Below are positions 33,241 to 45,900 of a DNA stretch of 56,826 bases, piece by piece. The first letter of the stretch is position 1. Every line of letters begins with the position of its first letter. The DNA is from Apostichopus parvimensis (taxonomy: Eukaryota; Echinodermata; Holothuroidea; Aspidochirotida; Stichopodidae). The notes under the pieces were generated by a model, which worked only from the letters and a program-made list of their open reading frames with translations, was not told the DNA's origin and searched no databases. The position numbers and the translations under genes were made by a program. Where the stretch lies: NCBI GenBank assembly GCA_000934455.1, contig KN892421.1:1-56826 (forward strand), in the 5' to 3' direction.

Positions 33241-33701
33241 GATCTAAAACTAAACTGACACCACTGTTCCCTACTAAATTAATGCGTATTAGATGATGAA
33301 TAAAAAGCTTGATTAACACATGAATTCACTCTTCTGATTAAATACTGAGAGACCCTTTTAGTAATACGTAAGAGAAATCATTGCTTGTCAATTTCAAAAA
33401 GATAGAAAATTATGCCCTACGGACAAATAGGTCATTCCTTAAAAGATGTTCAGAGACTCAAAATTGTCTTCGGTACCATAAGCCATTCTCTGCACAGTGG
33501 AAATGATAATCGATAAATCAATCAATCAATCAATCAAAGAGTGATGTGGAAATAATGCTGATCATAAAATAATTTTCTCAACCCAAGAATAATTCAAACC
33601 CTCTCCACTAGCTCAAGAATCAATGATATGATTTTTACAGTAAACCTATTTCATCCAACCTGTATCCACACTTTAATAGAAGGTGAGGGACCTTTGTGAG
33701 G

Positions 33702-33920
33702 TTAATCGAGGCCCATATCCGTGGGCCCAGATGGTGGTGGATCATCCTGTGGTGGATCCTGTGATGGCTCTGAATCAGGAGGAGGGCCGCCTGCTGGACC
33801 TGGACCAAAACTGCTCTGAAGTTTCTCCATCACCTTCTTAATTTTAGGATTGTCCTGATATTTCAAGATGTTACTCCGGTTAGAGCTGATGTCAGCAAAA
33901 GCCATCTGAACTTCTGGATC
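33702..33920 (-). CDS. ST13: ST13 terminal exon: end of DP/STI1 domain and Pro/Asp tail
   Basis: Acceptor ttctcag, 72 codons plus TAA. It encodes [39 protein letters not shown], then a tail of Gly, Pro, Asp and Ser ending in GPTDMGLD. The first part is the DP (STI1-type) repeat that closes Hip; the tail looks lineage-specific. Confidence 0.95.
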   Translation of the reverse strand, partial: DPEVQMAFADISSNRSNILKYQDNPKIKKVMEKLQSSFGPGPAGGPPPDSEPSQDPPQDDPPPSGPTDMGLD

Positions 33921-36900
33921 CTGAGAAACAAGACGAGGATAAGCTTTTGTAAACCCGAGTATGTAAACTGGGGGTCTCGACCCTTTTTTAGGGTCACCAA
34001 CATGTATTGAGGGTCACCAAAAATTTGGGAAAAAAATACATGGCCCATATCTGTAGAAAATCTTGAAATATCTTGAACATAAATTACTTTTGTCAGACGT
34101 TGTAAAATATAACACCGTTTTGCAACTAAACACCCAAATAATCATATAATAGTGTTTAAAATGTGAGGGAGATACATCCCCCTCCCCCCCTCTCCCTCCA
34201 TCCCTAATTGGGCCCCTTTCCCAGACCACAAAATTCGATACTGGAGGGTCGCTAAGATGATCAAGGTGAATGTTGGGGTCACCAAGCAAAGAATAAGTTT
34301 GCAATACCAGGGCTTTGTAGGTATACCTCAAGCCATTCAGTATTTACACATAAATGGATGCTCAGCAATCTAATTATTATATATGTGATATGATCATTTA
34401 GATGCTACTCAATAGATACATCACAAGGAATAAATTCCTAAATTCAAATTTTCTCTAGCAGTTTCGAAGGTTCTGAATTTTGTGCCTTCCTTGTTCTTAG
34501 GACTAGTATAGCAAATGGACCATTTTGCACACAGTGTTTTGTGATGGAATACTGGATAAATTATTACCTGCATCATAATGGAAAGTGAATTGGAAATGTC
34601 TGGGTTTTTTTTCTTTGCAATATGCATAATTATTTTAAAATAGAATTCCATATCAAAGAAAAAACAATGAACATTATGTGTCATTGGAATATTCTTTGAT
34701 AAATCCGCATAATTCTGTAATTCACATTACTATAGAAAGGCCTTGGTATGATGTAACTCACTTTATAATCAATTTCTTCACATAAACCATCTCGAGAATG
34801 GAAATTCAATGTTAACTTTGTTTGTACCAATGTTTCAGCCATTACTGTAAGTGACATAGTAACATTTAAGACAACTCTACAAGATTGGAAAACAGAATAT
34901 ATTTTTTTTAGTGTTCCTACAATACTTATCTCATCATATCCTTCAAATTTTTGTTCAATCAAACCAAACTTGGTAAAAGAATATTCATGTAGAGATTCCA
35001 ACAACTGTCCCAATTTCCTAATGCTAGTACCACTCTATACTGCCCTCTCATACCATGCTTCAAAGCACTTGTACTAACAGTATGAACAGTTCTGGACCTT
35101 GATCTTACAGAAACAGGATATTCATACTGCTCATACTGTCATATGACAAGTCCTTTGAAAGCATGTCATGAAAGTACAAGTATACAAAATTCTTCCAACC
35201 GGATGAAAGTAAATAAATCTGAACTCACTTGGAATGCTTCTAGGAGCTCTGGGTCTGACATGAGGCTCCCCAAATCAATGCCTCCTGGAGCTCCACCTCC
35301 TCCAGCACCAGGGAATCCCCCAGCACCTCCTGGACCACCAGGGAATCCCCCAGAACCTCCTGGACCACCAGGGAACCCTCCAGCACCACCTGGAAATCCA
35401 CCAGCACCACCAGGAAATCCCCCGGCACCACCAGGGAATCCTCCAGCACCACCTGGAAATCCTCCAGGAAAACCACCAGGGAACCCTCCTGGAAATCCAC
35501 CTGGGAAACTTTGAGATGAACCAGACTTCTTGGCTTCCTCCTGAAGAGAAATTGGTTAAAGTTGGTTTAAGATATTACTCACCATGATATTGCTAATTAT
35601 GTTCTTATTTACAAAAGAGTAACAAGTCGTCATCATAGGTGAAACAACCCTCAATATATATCCTGCTTTGTTCTGCAGCGGGATGAGAGTGGGGGTGGGG
35701 GGGGGGGGGGGGGAAGAACTTCATGATATGGAAACTTAACACATGTCTATTTTCTTCCTATCTTCTTATTTGAAACTTATCACATTTTAACTTTCATAGC
35801 CAAAACTCAGTCCCAGTACCCATTGCCAAAGGATTTCTCATAAAATTCATAGAGACGAGAAACACCCACTCCATAACGATCTGAAGTCACTTCTTCAACA
35901 GACTAATTATCATTTGAGAAATAGGACAATCACGCCAAGAGTACGAACTGTACGTTTTAACAATTCTTCTGTTATAGGGCTGCCATATTTATTCGGGGTG
36001 TTGTTCCACAAAACCTACTTTAATTCATTTATTAACTTTTTTATTATTTTTACATACAGTACATGCTATTTTAAGCTTTATAACTCTTTAACTGTTTTTC
36101 ATATCCTATTTATAAATATGTACTTTCATGTATTTATACTGGATTTTTAGTAAACTTGAAACTTTAACGTGATATTGTCCTTCACTGTACCTTTACAATG
36201 CATTCATGGTAAAGCATAGAGATAGGAAACTGATATAACATTAAAGTCTGCAATCACCACAGACATAATATGATATATGATAATATATGATATATAATAT
36301 GATTACATCATTTGTGAAATAGAACAGTCGAGTACTCTTAACTTTTTTCACTACACTCCTGAAAAGCTTCATGTAATGAGTTGAAGGTAAAAGCCAAGGG
36401 AATACTATGTATTTGATTTTGATTTTGATCACAAATAGCTGTTTACCACAATAGACCAAACTGGCAACATTGAATTATCAAAATAAGTGGTCCATGTAAA
36501 TTGTTGTATTCATGTCCTCGAGAGGCATTCTCCTACTATTTCCTTATATCTGTGTATCTGGCATACACTGTAATATTTACATTTTTTCCCCAAATATCTT
36601 TCTCTTCACAGAGATCTCGGACTAAGTGGAATTGTAAACACTTACCCTTGCTTTTTCCTGAGCTTCCCTTGCTTTGCGAATCCTCTCTTTCTTTTCCTTC
36701 AGTTCTTTCTCTTCCCTTTTACGTTCATACTTTCTTCTGTGCTCAGCAATTTTCTTGACCTAAAAAAGATAAAATGAAATTATTTATCAATTCATAATGA
36801 TAAAATATTCTCCTTTTAGCCACTGTAAATAGCATGGGACAACAAGAATGTAATAAGGTAACAATGTCCATGTCATGAAAAATGGCTATACAGCCCAACA

Positions 36901-39900
36901 TCACAAAGCTAGTAAACTTTTTAATACATCTATGCACCCTGATTGATGTTGCAACAACTACACTGAATGGGGTTTTCCAGAGTGCTATACTACCTCACAA
37001 CCATCAAAAACAAGAGGTCAAAGGTCACTACTGCCATTTTGAACAGTCAACACTGCATGCAACCGAGTGGTAAGGACTTAATACACACTACACAGTACAG
37101 TTCTGCACATTGTGTGACAATGGAGCAAACAGCATCATACATAATTAGGGATGACTAGCATAGTGAATACAACTATTCATGTAAACTGTGCTAGGAAGAC
37201 AAGGCTTGTGAGATACTAGCACACAGACAGAGACATTTCTTAATAATCAAAAGAAAAAAGGGAAGGAAAAGGACTACACTCAGAAAGATGAAGGTGCTTT
37301 GCCTAACAGCCGTTATCTGTGTGATGGTCACACAGACAATTTCTACTGGTAAGTATTACATTCAGTTCTTTTTTTTACCACCAATTGTTTTTAATAAAGG
37401 AATCAAATTGAATGATAGTAACGGTTCTGTGTTAAGATTTTAATTGACTTTCTATTCGGACAAATAACTTGAAAACTACAGTACTTAGTAGGAAGTGCTT
37501 CTCTCTAGACTCTACTTTACTGATGTAATTAGAAATTGGAAAATTTGTTCAACAAGGTATGAATATTGCTTTCCTTCTATTAAATGAATAATGTTCACTA
37601 TACAGTGCAAGGTTAAAACACAGGAAATGAATGAGTTTTCATGGATGTATGGTATATAGACAAACTGCAGTGTAACATCAGGCCTACATATTCAAACAGT
37701 ACAGTCTGAATCTAAAGTTACATTGTACTTACAATACATACTTTAGAAATACTGATTACCTTCAGTAGCTCAGCATAGACTTATTCCGGTCGTATAGTTT
37801 AATGTACCATATGGTGTGATACTGTATGATCTCTCTGCGTACATACAGTACCCTATTTACACTTTGATGAGTAATTTCCAAGCAGAAACAACACAGAGCT
37901 CATTGACGAAAAGAATAAAGTAACAAAAGAAGAAGAAAACAGGCCTACACAAAAGTTCCTAACTGAACAATGAAATGTATCTTAACACAAGAGTGATCAA
38001 ACAACTGGGCTTAAATTTGGAAGAGATCCTTTTCAACCGTTGCTGGGGGTACATTCTAAGCATCCAAATATATTCAATGGATTCTGAAAGCATGTATATA
38101 ACAGAATGTATTGTTGTCATGCTACAAAAGTGTCCATTAGCTATAGGTTGCATCCAAAAACCCGCCGTTTGTACTGAAAGGCAGGTTTTTTCCAGTTGGT
38201 TAGGCTAAGTGATCAGTCCCATATTTCGCACCTTAGTTGAGCTGCCTATTCCTCTATTATGCAACTCATCACACAGCTAGTAGCCAAATCAGTATCAGAT
38301 CAAGGCAGACATGGCAAGGTGTGAACAAATCAACTCTTCCACACTCACCAGTCTGTTTGCAGGATAGATAAAACTTCAGTAAGTTGAGGTCAAGAGAGCT
38401 GAAAAATGCAACCTACTGTATGGTTAATGGACTAATTCTCGTCATGGTAATTTGCTGTTTATTTCCCTCCATGTTACAGTGACAGGATCAGCTGATGAAG
38501 AGGGCACTAGATCTCGAAGCCACATAGATGAGATACTGCGATTACAGGAGGAAGAGTCGGGCCCGTACAAGCAGCTCCTACCCGAATTCACACGGCGACT
38601 CAAAAAGATCTACCATGACGACATCAAGCCGTTGGAAGATGTTTACAAATTTAATAACTTTAAAGATACAGGATACTCGGCAATATCAGGTGAGACACTG
38701 TGACATATGTAGGCTGATAAAAATTATCTTATTATATTATTTTATTTGTAAGGACTGTTAAAGTTCTCTGTCTTAATCTAAGAAGGCTGAATCAAGACAG
38801 AAGAACATGTATTTTAGATGGATGATAGAATAATCTGTCTTTAGTGCAATCCAGTAGCAAAATGCTACATCCAACAGTGTATGATAATATGAAATATAAG
38901 ATGAGATATAGATGGCTGAGTCATTGCAAGGAGGGGTATAAGAATGTTAACTTATTGACCTCTGGACTGGCCATTAGATGGACTAGTATGTACACTTGTT
39001 ACCAGGGGAATTGGTTTTTATCCTTAACAGGTGTACTAATTTTAATTGATTCTACAGGGGTTTGTGCTTAAGGTTAAAGCAGAATAGTAGTACATATATA
39101 TATATCATTACATATCCATATTGTTGTATCATACCGTTTTTCAAGTGAGGGGATAAACTGTATTTCATTTAATTTTGTTGTTCAAATATTCCTTTGGTTG
39201 ACACACTCTGAACTCTGCTAAACAGGTACACAAGGCAAATTGGTTTAAATTTCCATGAATCCCACGTAATGGATAACTTGATTGTGACTTTGAAAGTACA
39301 GTAGGGCTCTCTTTACAAGGTACTTTACAGTGTAATAGTAGACCTGCAAGGCAGTTATTTCATGACTCTAAGCAGCCGAATGTATATACAGTATGTGGGA
39401 GATGCCAAATGGCTGAACTGTACAAGTTTTCCAACAGGAACTTAAAGGCATTGAAGACTCGCCCCAAACCGCGTGCAACCATCTGAAAAAGTTAACTTTC
39501 TGTTGCTTGCAAGTGACGTTTTGTTTTCTACAAAATGCAGACAGTAATGAAACGTGATACCTTAATTGTTATCTTCAGCTGGACCTGAGATGTCCATCGC
39601 TGTATCGTTTGTATACTGTTCTGTGGGTATTGACCGCAGCTGTACAGTATGTACTGACTGTAAACTAGTGTCTAATTACCGACGTTAGCAAGCTGTGTGT
39701 GTATTTTCTGGGATCGATGGTGGTGTTTAACACTTCTGTTACACCTCATTCTAAACAAGGTCAAATTACCGGCATTAGACATTTCTTTTTTGAGCGAGTC
39801 TTCACACCCTTCAACTGGTTAAACAATAGCCATGGCTATGTCAGATTTCTTGTGTCAGTAAAATATACATGTAGCAGTTACACAACAATGGGTGCAGCTT

Positions 39901-42900
39901 CAATAATGCTTTGCTTGACATTGGTAGTAAATCAGTAAGTACATTATAAAAGTTCTCATAAGTTATTAAGTTGAAAATATTTCTGCATATAGATGTACAA
40001 TATTAATAGCTTCCGTTGCTATGAAGCTGGTCGATACAATTATTACCCAATACACATCAGGGAATAATTTAGTGTTCAAAGTTTGTGTAGCATTTTCAAA
40101 GGCTCTGATTTTTTTTTTTTTATTGAATACTACATTTCCTATGTAGAAAAACTGCTATACATCTTTACACTTGTATAGCAACTTTTACCATTTTGCACAG
40201 CATTTTGCAATGTGGTACTAGATAAAATTATTCCATGCATGTGTGTTTATATGCTGTCCAGGTACTCAGAATCTCTTCGGTGACTCTGTATAGGTACTTG
40301 TGTGACTGATTTCAGTGATGTGAAATACATTTGGCACAATAACTGACTGTCCAATTACTACTGGAAATATCATGTTGATACACACCATGGTAATAACACC
40401 TTTACTTAAGTGTAAGGAAAAGAAGTGCTGCATAAAATTGATGTGGAGTAAATTTACTTCAGGGACAATGGAATTAAGGCCGCCCTCTTATTCACTGATG
40501 TAACTTTAGTCTAATATTCTCGACAATGGTTTGCCGGCTGGTGTGACATTTATGGTTAAGGTACAATACATGCAACAGGAACTCAAATTTAACAATACAA
40601 AAAATTGGAGCTGCAAGTGACCATCGTTGTCTTGAGAATCAAAGTAAGTTGATCGTGTGAAAGCATTGCTCAGACACACCCTGGATGAACTTACAAAACA
40701 CAGGCACTAAGAGATTGACTAGTTCCATGATTCCTGTTGTGCAGTTTGGACAAACGTCGAACACAAGTTAAGTCGCTTAAAACAAGTAGTTTGACTTGAA
40801 ACTTTGAAAATATTTTGCAAAGACCTGTACTTCAATAACTACTATTATGAAGGAACTTCAAGGAAGTTGTTAATACTGCTTGTGATCAACTCATAGTACC
40901 CGTAATGATCACTTGTCAATTTCACACAACTAGATATGACAGAGCCCTCTATTGATTTTAAGCGTGGCAGGAGAGCCGCATTGTTAATTAAAAGCTTTTC
41001 TTAATTAGCTCAAGTAATTGCAACTAGAATGACTCACCAACTTTTCTATCTCTATGTAAACACAATCATTTGAGTTGGCTCACTGAATATTATGCGAGTG
41101 AAAAATACCTCAAGTAAAGTATTAATAAAAGTTTTCACACTTTCTCACACTGTTTTTTTTTTTATCCCTAAGATGCCGAGTTGGATTCCAAACCACTGAT
41201 TCTTCTCCTGGGTCCGTGGAGTGGAGGTAAAACCAGCATTATCAATTACTTTGTGGGAGCAGATAAATCTCAGCAATTGCTAACAGGTATACGTATGTTA
41301 CAATCCCTTTAAACTACTGAATATAAAGTGTACTATCTACAATGTTGACATAAACTTGCTGTTGTTATAACTGAGGAGCAGCGCTTCCTAGCCCTGCATA
41401 ACCGGCTGTTAATCACATGCAACACAGAACTTCTGCAGCTCATATGCAGTGGCTATGTATGGCATTGGTATCGCATATTTCAATATATGCAACACGTAGG
41501 TCTTCTTCTGATTGAATTAAGTGCGAGTGTATATGTCCATTAGGTGCAGTCTCCCAATCCAACCTGACTACCAAGGCATACTCAAGATTGTTTCATTACT
41601 TTATGTATTTTACTACATTTATTACATGCACAGTAGTTACATCCTACCTGATGGTTAGATGTTTAACTCTTTAACTGTACGTGAGTAATGGAGAATTTTT
41701 TTCCCCCACATCTTTTTGGTGGAAAAATGGCATTCCTTTTAGGGGGGGGTTGCCCAGGTGGGGGGGTGGAATGTTATTTTGTATGGGGAGGGTGAGAGGA
41801 GGGACAAAAAGTGAGAGGAACAATAGGGAAGGAAAGTGATGATACTTCAGAGATGAAACATGAACAGTTTTGTTTTACACATGTACTGTATGTATCTTAA
41901 TTAATTTCTCCCTGAAGGTGCTGAACCTGTCACGTCAGAGTTTACAGTTCTGATGTACGGTGAAGAATACCGTAAGGTCGAGGGACTCGTCCTTGCCACC
42001 GACAGCCATAAACCCTTCGCGAGTTTAGAAAAATACGGCAAAGGCTTCATGGAGCACTTCACTGGCATCCAGTTCCCGTCCAAAATTCTTGAAAAACTGA
42101 CGTTTATAGACACACCAGGAATAATAGAGAACCGGAAACAGCAAGAGAGGGGCTACCCCTTCAACGAGGTCTGTGATTGGTTCATCCAAAGGGCTGATCT
42201 CATACTTGTGGTATTCGATCCGACAAAACTTGACATCGGTACTGAGTTGGAAAGCATCTTTGACCGATTAAAGGGCCACGAATCTCAGATAAGAATCATC
42301 TTCAACAAGGCAGATAACATCCGACCACAACAGCTGATGCGGGTCTATGGGGCTCTCTTCTGGAGTCTTGCACCCCTCATACAGGTAACCGAGCCACCAA
42401 AGGTCTACGTGGGGTCTTTCTGGGACAAAAAGTTTAACCCAGGAACATATGAGGAACTATTCTTGGAGGAAGAAAGAGCACTTCTGACCGATATCAATAA
42501 CGTGATCAAAAACAGTATGGAGCACAAAGTTGCCGCTATGAGAAAGAGGGCCATCTCTGGTCGCATACATGCCTTGCTCCTGGACAGGTATATAAGTGCC
42601 TGGAATGACAACAAGCCTAGTAGACTATTCGGAGGAGAAAAAGAAGTTTGGAAAGAGATCCTACTGCATCCTGAAAATTACAACGTGATACAATCTGTTC
42701 AGTCTCATCCAAACGTTAGCGGGTACGACATTCCAGATGCGACTATTTACCAAAAGTTTTTTGAAATTCACGATATAAATTCTTTCGCGCCCTTGACCAG
42801 TCAATGTACATTCTTAGGAGGATGTTTATTAGATAAGATGGAAGATGCCATATTTGACAAGTTGCCCAGATTGTTATCTTCCATCAAGCAGAAGCCGGAT

Positions 42901-45900
42901 CAAATTTGTTCTGCAAGTGGGATATGTTCGGATACCACAGGACACAAGAAGTGGTCCGAACCTTGATACTGGCTGAAATTTAGGGCTAAGAATACTTTAG
43001 TTCAAAACTATAGTAACTTGTTAACTTAATTATAATTAACTTAACTTAATTATAGTTAAGTTAACTCATTTTATAGTTAATTAAGTTTTAGTTAAGCTGC
43101 AATATAGTTAAGTAAACTTATTATAGTTTTAAGTTAACTTAATTATATAGTTAACTTGTTAATTATAGAACATTATTTTAAAGGATGACGTTAGGCACAA
43201 AATTAATCTTAATATTAGGTTACCAAAAAAAAGAGAGAGGAAAAGAAAATAGGAAAACACTATAATCAGTTCATTCGGATTGTTCTCCTGGATACTACTT
43301 TTACCTTTCGGAGATATGTTCCTTTACACATCTTAGGCTCATCTATTGAAGTGGCTGAACTTCTTAGTTTAATACACAGACCACTAGATCAGTTCCTCAT
43401 TAGAAACATAAAAATCATTAGAAAGAAACATGTTAGCAAATGCGTCACGATTCTGTCAGAAACGAATGGTTTTGAACGTTAACCCAAGTATAGTCAGAAC
43501 ACTTTCTGGTTGATTTTCTAGAAGTTATAAAACCAAGAGATTGATAATAAAAATTTAGACATGTGCAATTCTGCCCTAAAGTCATCCTTTTAATTTATTA
43601 TCAATTAAATGAAACAACAATACTCTCTGAAAATGAAAAGAACAACGTCAATTAACATTTTACTTCAAATGAACCACTTTAGGACGGACTAGACGAGACA
43701 TCTTCGACCAGATTTGAGAGAAAACTTTTCCATATAAATGTAAATTTATAGAACAATGAGGAAATCTTACATTTGCACTTGTACTGCTTAGCAATGGATA
43801 ACTTTAGCAATGAAAAGAAGGAACTGTAGCTGATTCAAGACCGATATTACTGGAAAATGATACTGATTATAAAGCCGACTTTGCAAGACAATGGATAAGT
43901 TTGATAATTCATCGGTAGTTTAGTTTCAAAATTTTAAGCAACTGGAATGGACAGTAACTGTAACAAACAAAAAACTATTAATGTAAAGGGATGAGCAAAC
44001 ATCACATCTGATATTATAACAGATTAACAAAATATTGAATACAGATTTGTCTCAGAAGAATAATTGAGGCTTGATCCTCTAAAGGTGGTGAGCTGTAAGA
44101 TAATTGCTGATGTCGGGTTTACAGACAAGTTAAAGAGACGAGAATACACAGCATAAATGTAACCTAGTTACAATATTAATTATGTATGTATAATATGTAT
44201 AATAGCAGAAAGCTCTTTCAACATGCAGTTGTCTTGATTAATTTTTGTGTTTAAAGCTTTTTTTGTTTTCCACCAACTACAAGAGAACATGATAGATATA
44301 TTACAGTATGTTTTGTTGATTGCTTTTTTTTTTAGAAAGTCTTACATTTCCCTTGATGCTACTCTCACCGATGACACAAACAATTTAGCAAATATTTACG
44401 TTTCATCCTTCCCAAAAGAGTAAAAATGTAACAAATGAGACAAATGGGGTGGGTTTAAAATCTTTCATATTCTTTTTAGCAGATAGTTTATCATGTGATT
44501 GTAGATTCAAACAAACTAATACAAACTAATACAAACATCTACACCTTTCAAGATTAATTGATGCTGCATTGGTGAAGGGTGGTGGGTCACAAGATGCACC
44601 CAACTGGTGGTGCTTCACTCTTCCGGTAAAATACAGCATCTAACCCACACTACCATAATGTGTGAACAAGATATCATATTCCATCTCTAAATATTTCAGA
44701 CATCTTCTGTTCCCTATGTAGTAATTTTCAAGGTCAAAAATAAATGTTACAAAGAGGAAAAACGTAAATGGTAGCGGATACAAATTCCTTACTACCTTCT
44801 CCTATATATATCTCTGTAAAATTTAATGTGCGATTTAGTTCATACCTTGTATGGTGATGTGACTACATAGTAAGTACATGTTCTTTGCAACAACAATTTT
44901 GACCTCATTAATATTTGTGAGCGGGTGGGGTCTGAAAACCTTTTAAACATGATTACTCCAAAATTAAAGCTACAATTAATTCTGTGAATTCTCCAATGCC
45001 AATTTTCTTTTGGTGATCATAGTTTGGTCAAATTCAGTTCAGTTTTGTGAAGAGGCTCTAAAGGACTTCAACTAAACATACAGTCATCCAGGAAATGAAA
45101 TCTGCTTCAGAGAGTATTCATAGTCTTGCTTTAAATGTGCACTCAAACTACTATTATCAGTTTTCACCCTCAGAGCTGAAAGGGGTCAACATGTTTTCTC
45201 AAATAGTGCAATAATTGGCTCAATGGGTCAACGGGTTATCTCAAATGGTCTCAAAATTGGCCATTATTTCTATGATGTATACTAAATGACTTTTGCTTTG
45301 GCAGTAAGTTGTGAAAATATTTCACAGTGAAAAAAACAATGTCATTTAGAGCTTTCAGTCATTAATATCAATTATTAAAGGGATGGTTGCAAGGTGGCAG
45401 AGCTAATTTGGTCTCTCAATATTGATAAAAGATCATGTTCCAATTATTCATACATGTTATGCATCTATATTTCACAAAGGCAAACTGTTCTGTCTGGATA
45501 TTGAAACATTGTGGAATTAATATTGTGTACTGCAAAATCCTTACCAGTGAATGATAATAGTTGATACCCACAAGGAAGTGCTACAAATAAGAGCTGGAAA
45601 TCTCTGATCTTTTCTAGTATTCACTTAATTCTTGGAATAAATTTAACTCACTTTCTCTACATTAGTCAGATAGTTATTTTGAATTTTGAGCACACTGTAT
45701 GACAAGGAATCACAAAGCCAACTGGCTTTCTGATTATACTGTATCACTAAATAGACTTTGTTAATATTATAACTGATTCCTGGTACCTTTCTTTATACAT
45801 GGCCACATTAGTCAATAAATAATCCCTCTTCATTTTGGCGTGCACGAAGGTCATGAATATTAACATGTATGGCTTACCACACTATGAATATGTTGGGCAT

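Larger units (their letters stand above)
27358..33701. other. Convergent intergenic region between DCLK and ST13
   Basis: Both genes end toward this 6.3 kb, so it includes both 3'UTRs. AATAAA hexamers on the + strand at 27954, 29388 and 29937 are possible DCLK polyadenylation signals, and 32388-32393 holds a minus-strand AATAAA that could serve ST13. None can be chosen from sequence alone. Other contents: a G-rich tract at 28450-28496, a C homopolymer at about 30877-30895, an odd GC-richer segment at 32393-32820, a SINE at 33115-33240 and an (ATCA)n run near 33513-33537. Confidence 0.65.

Noticed and set aside
35143..35514. Plus-strand open frame rich in [10 protein letters not shown]
   Set aside because: It is the antisense of the ST13 FPGG exon; the minus-strand reading has the conserved flanks, splice sites and phase.
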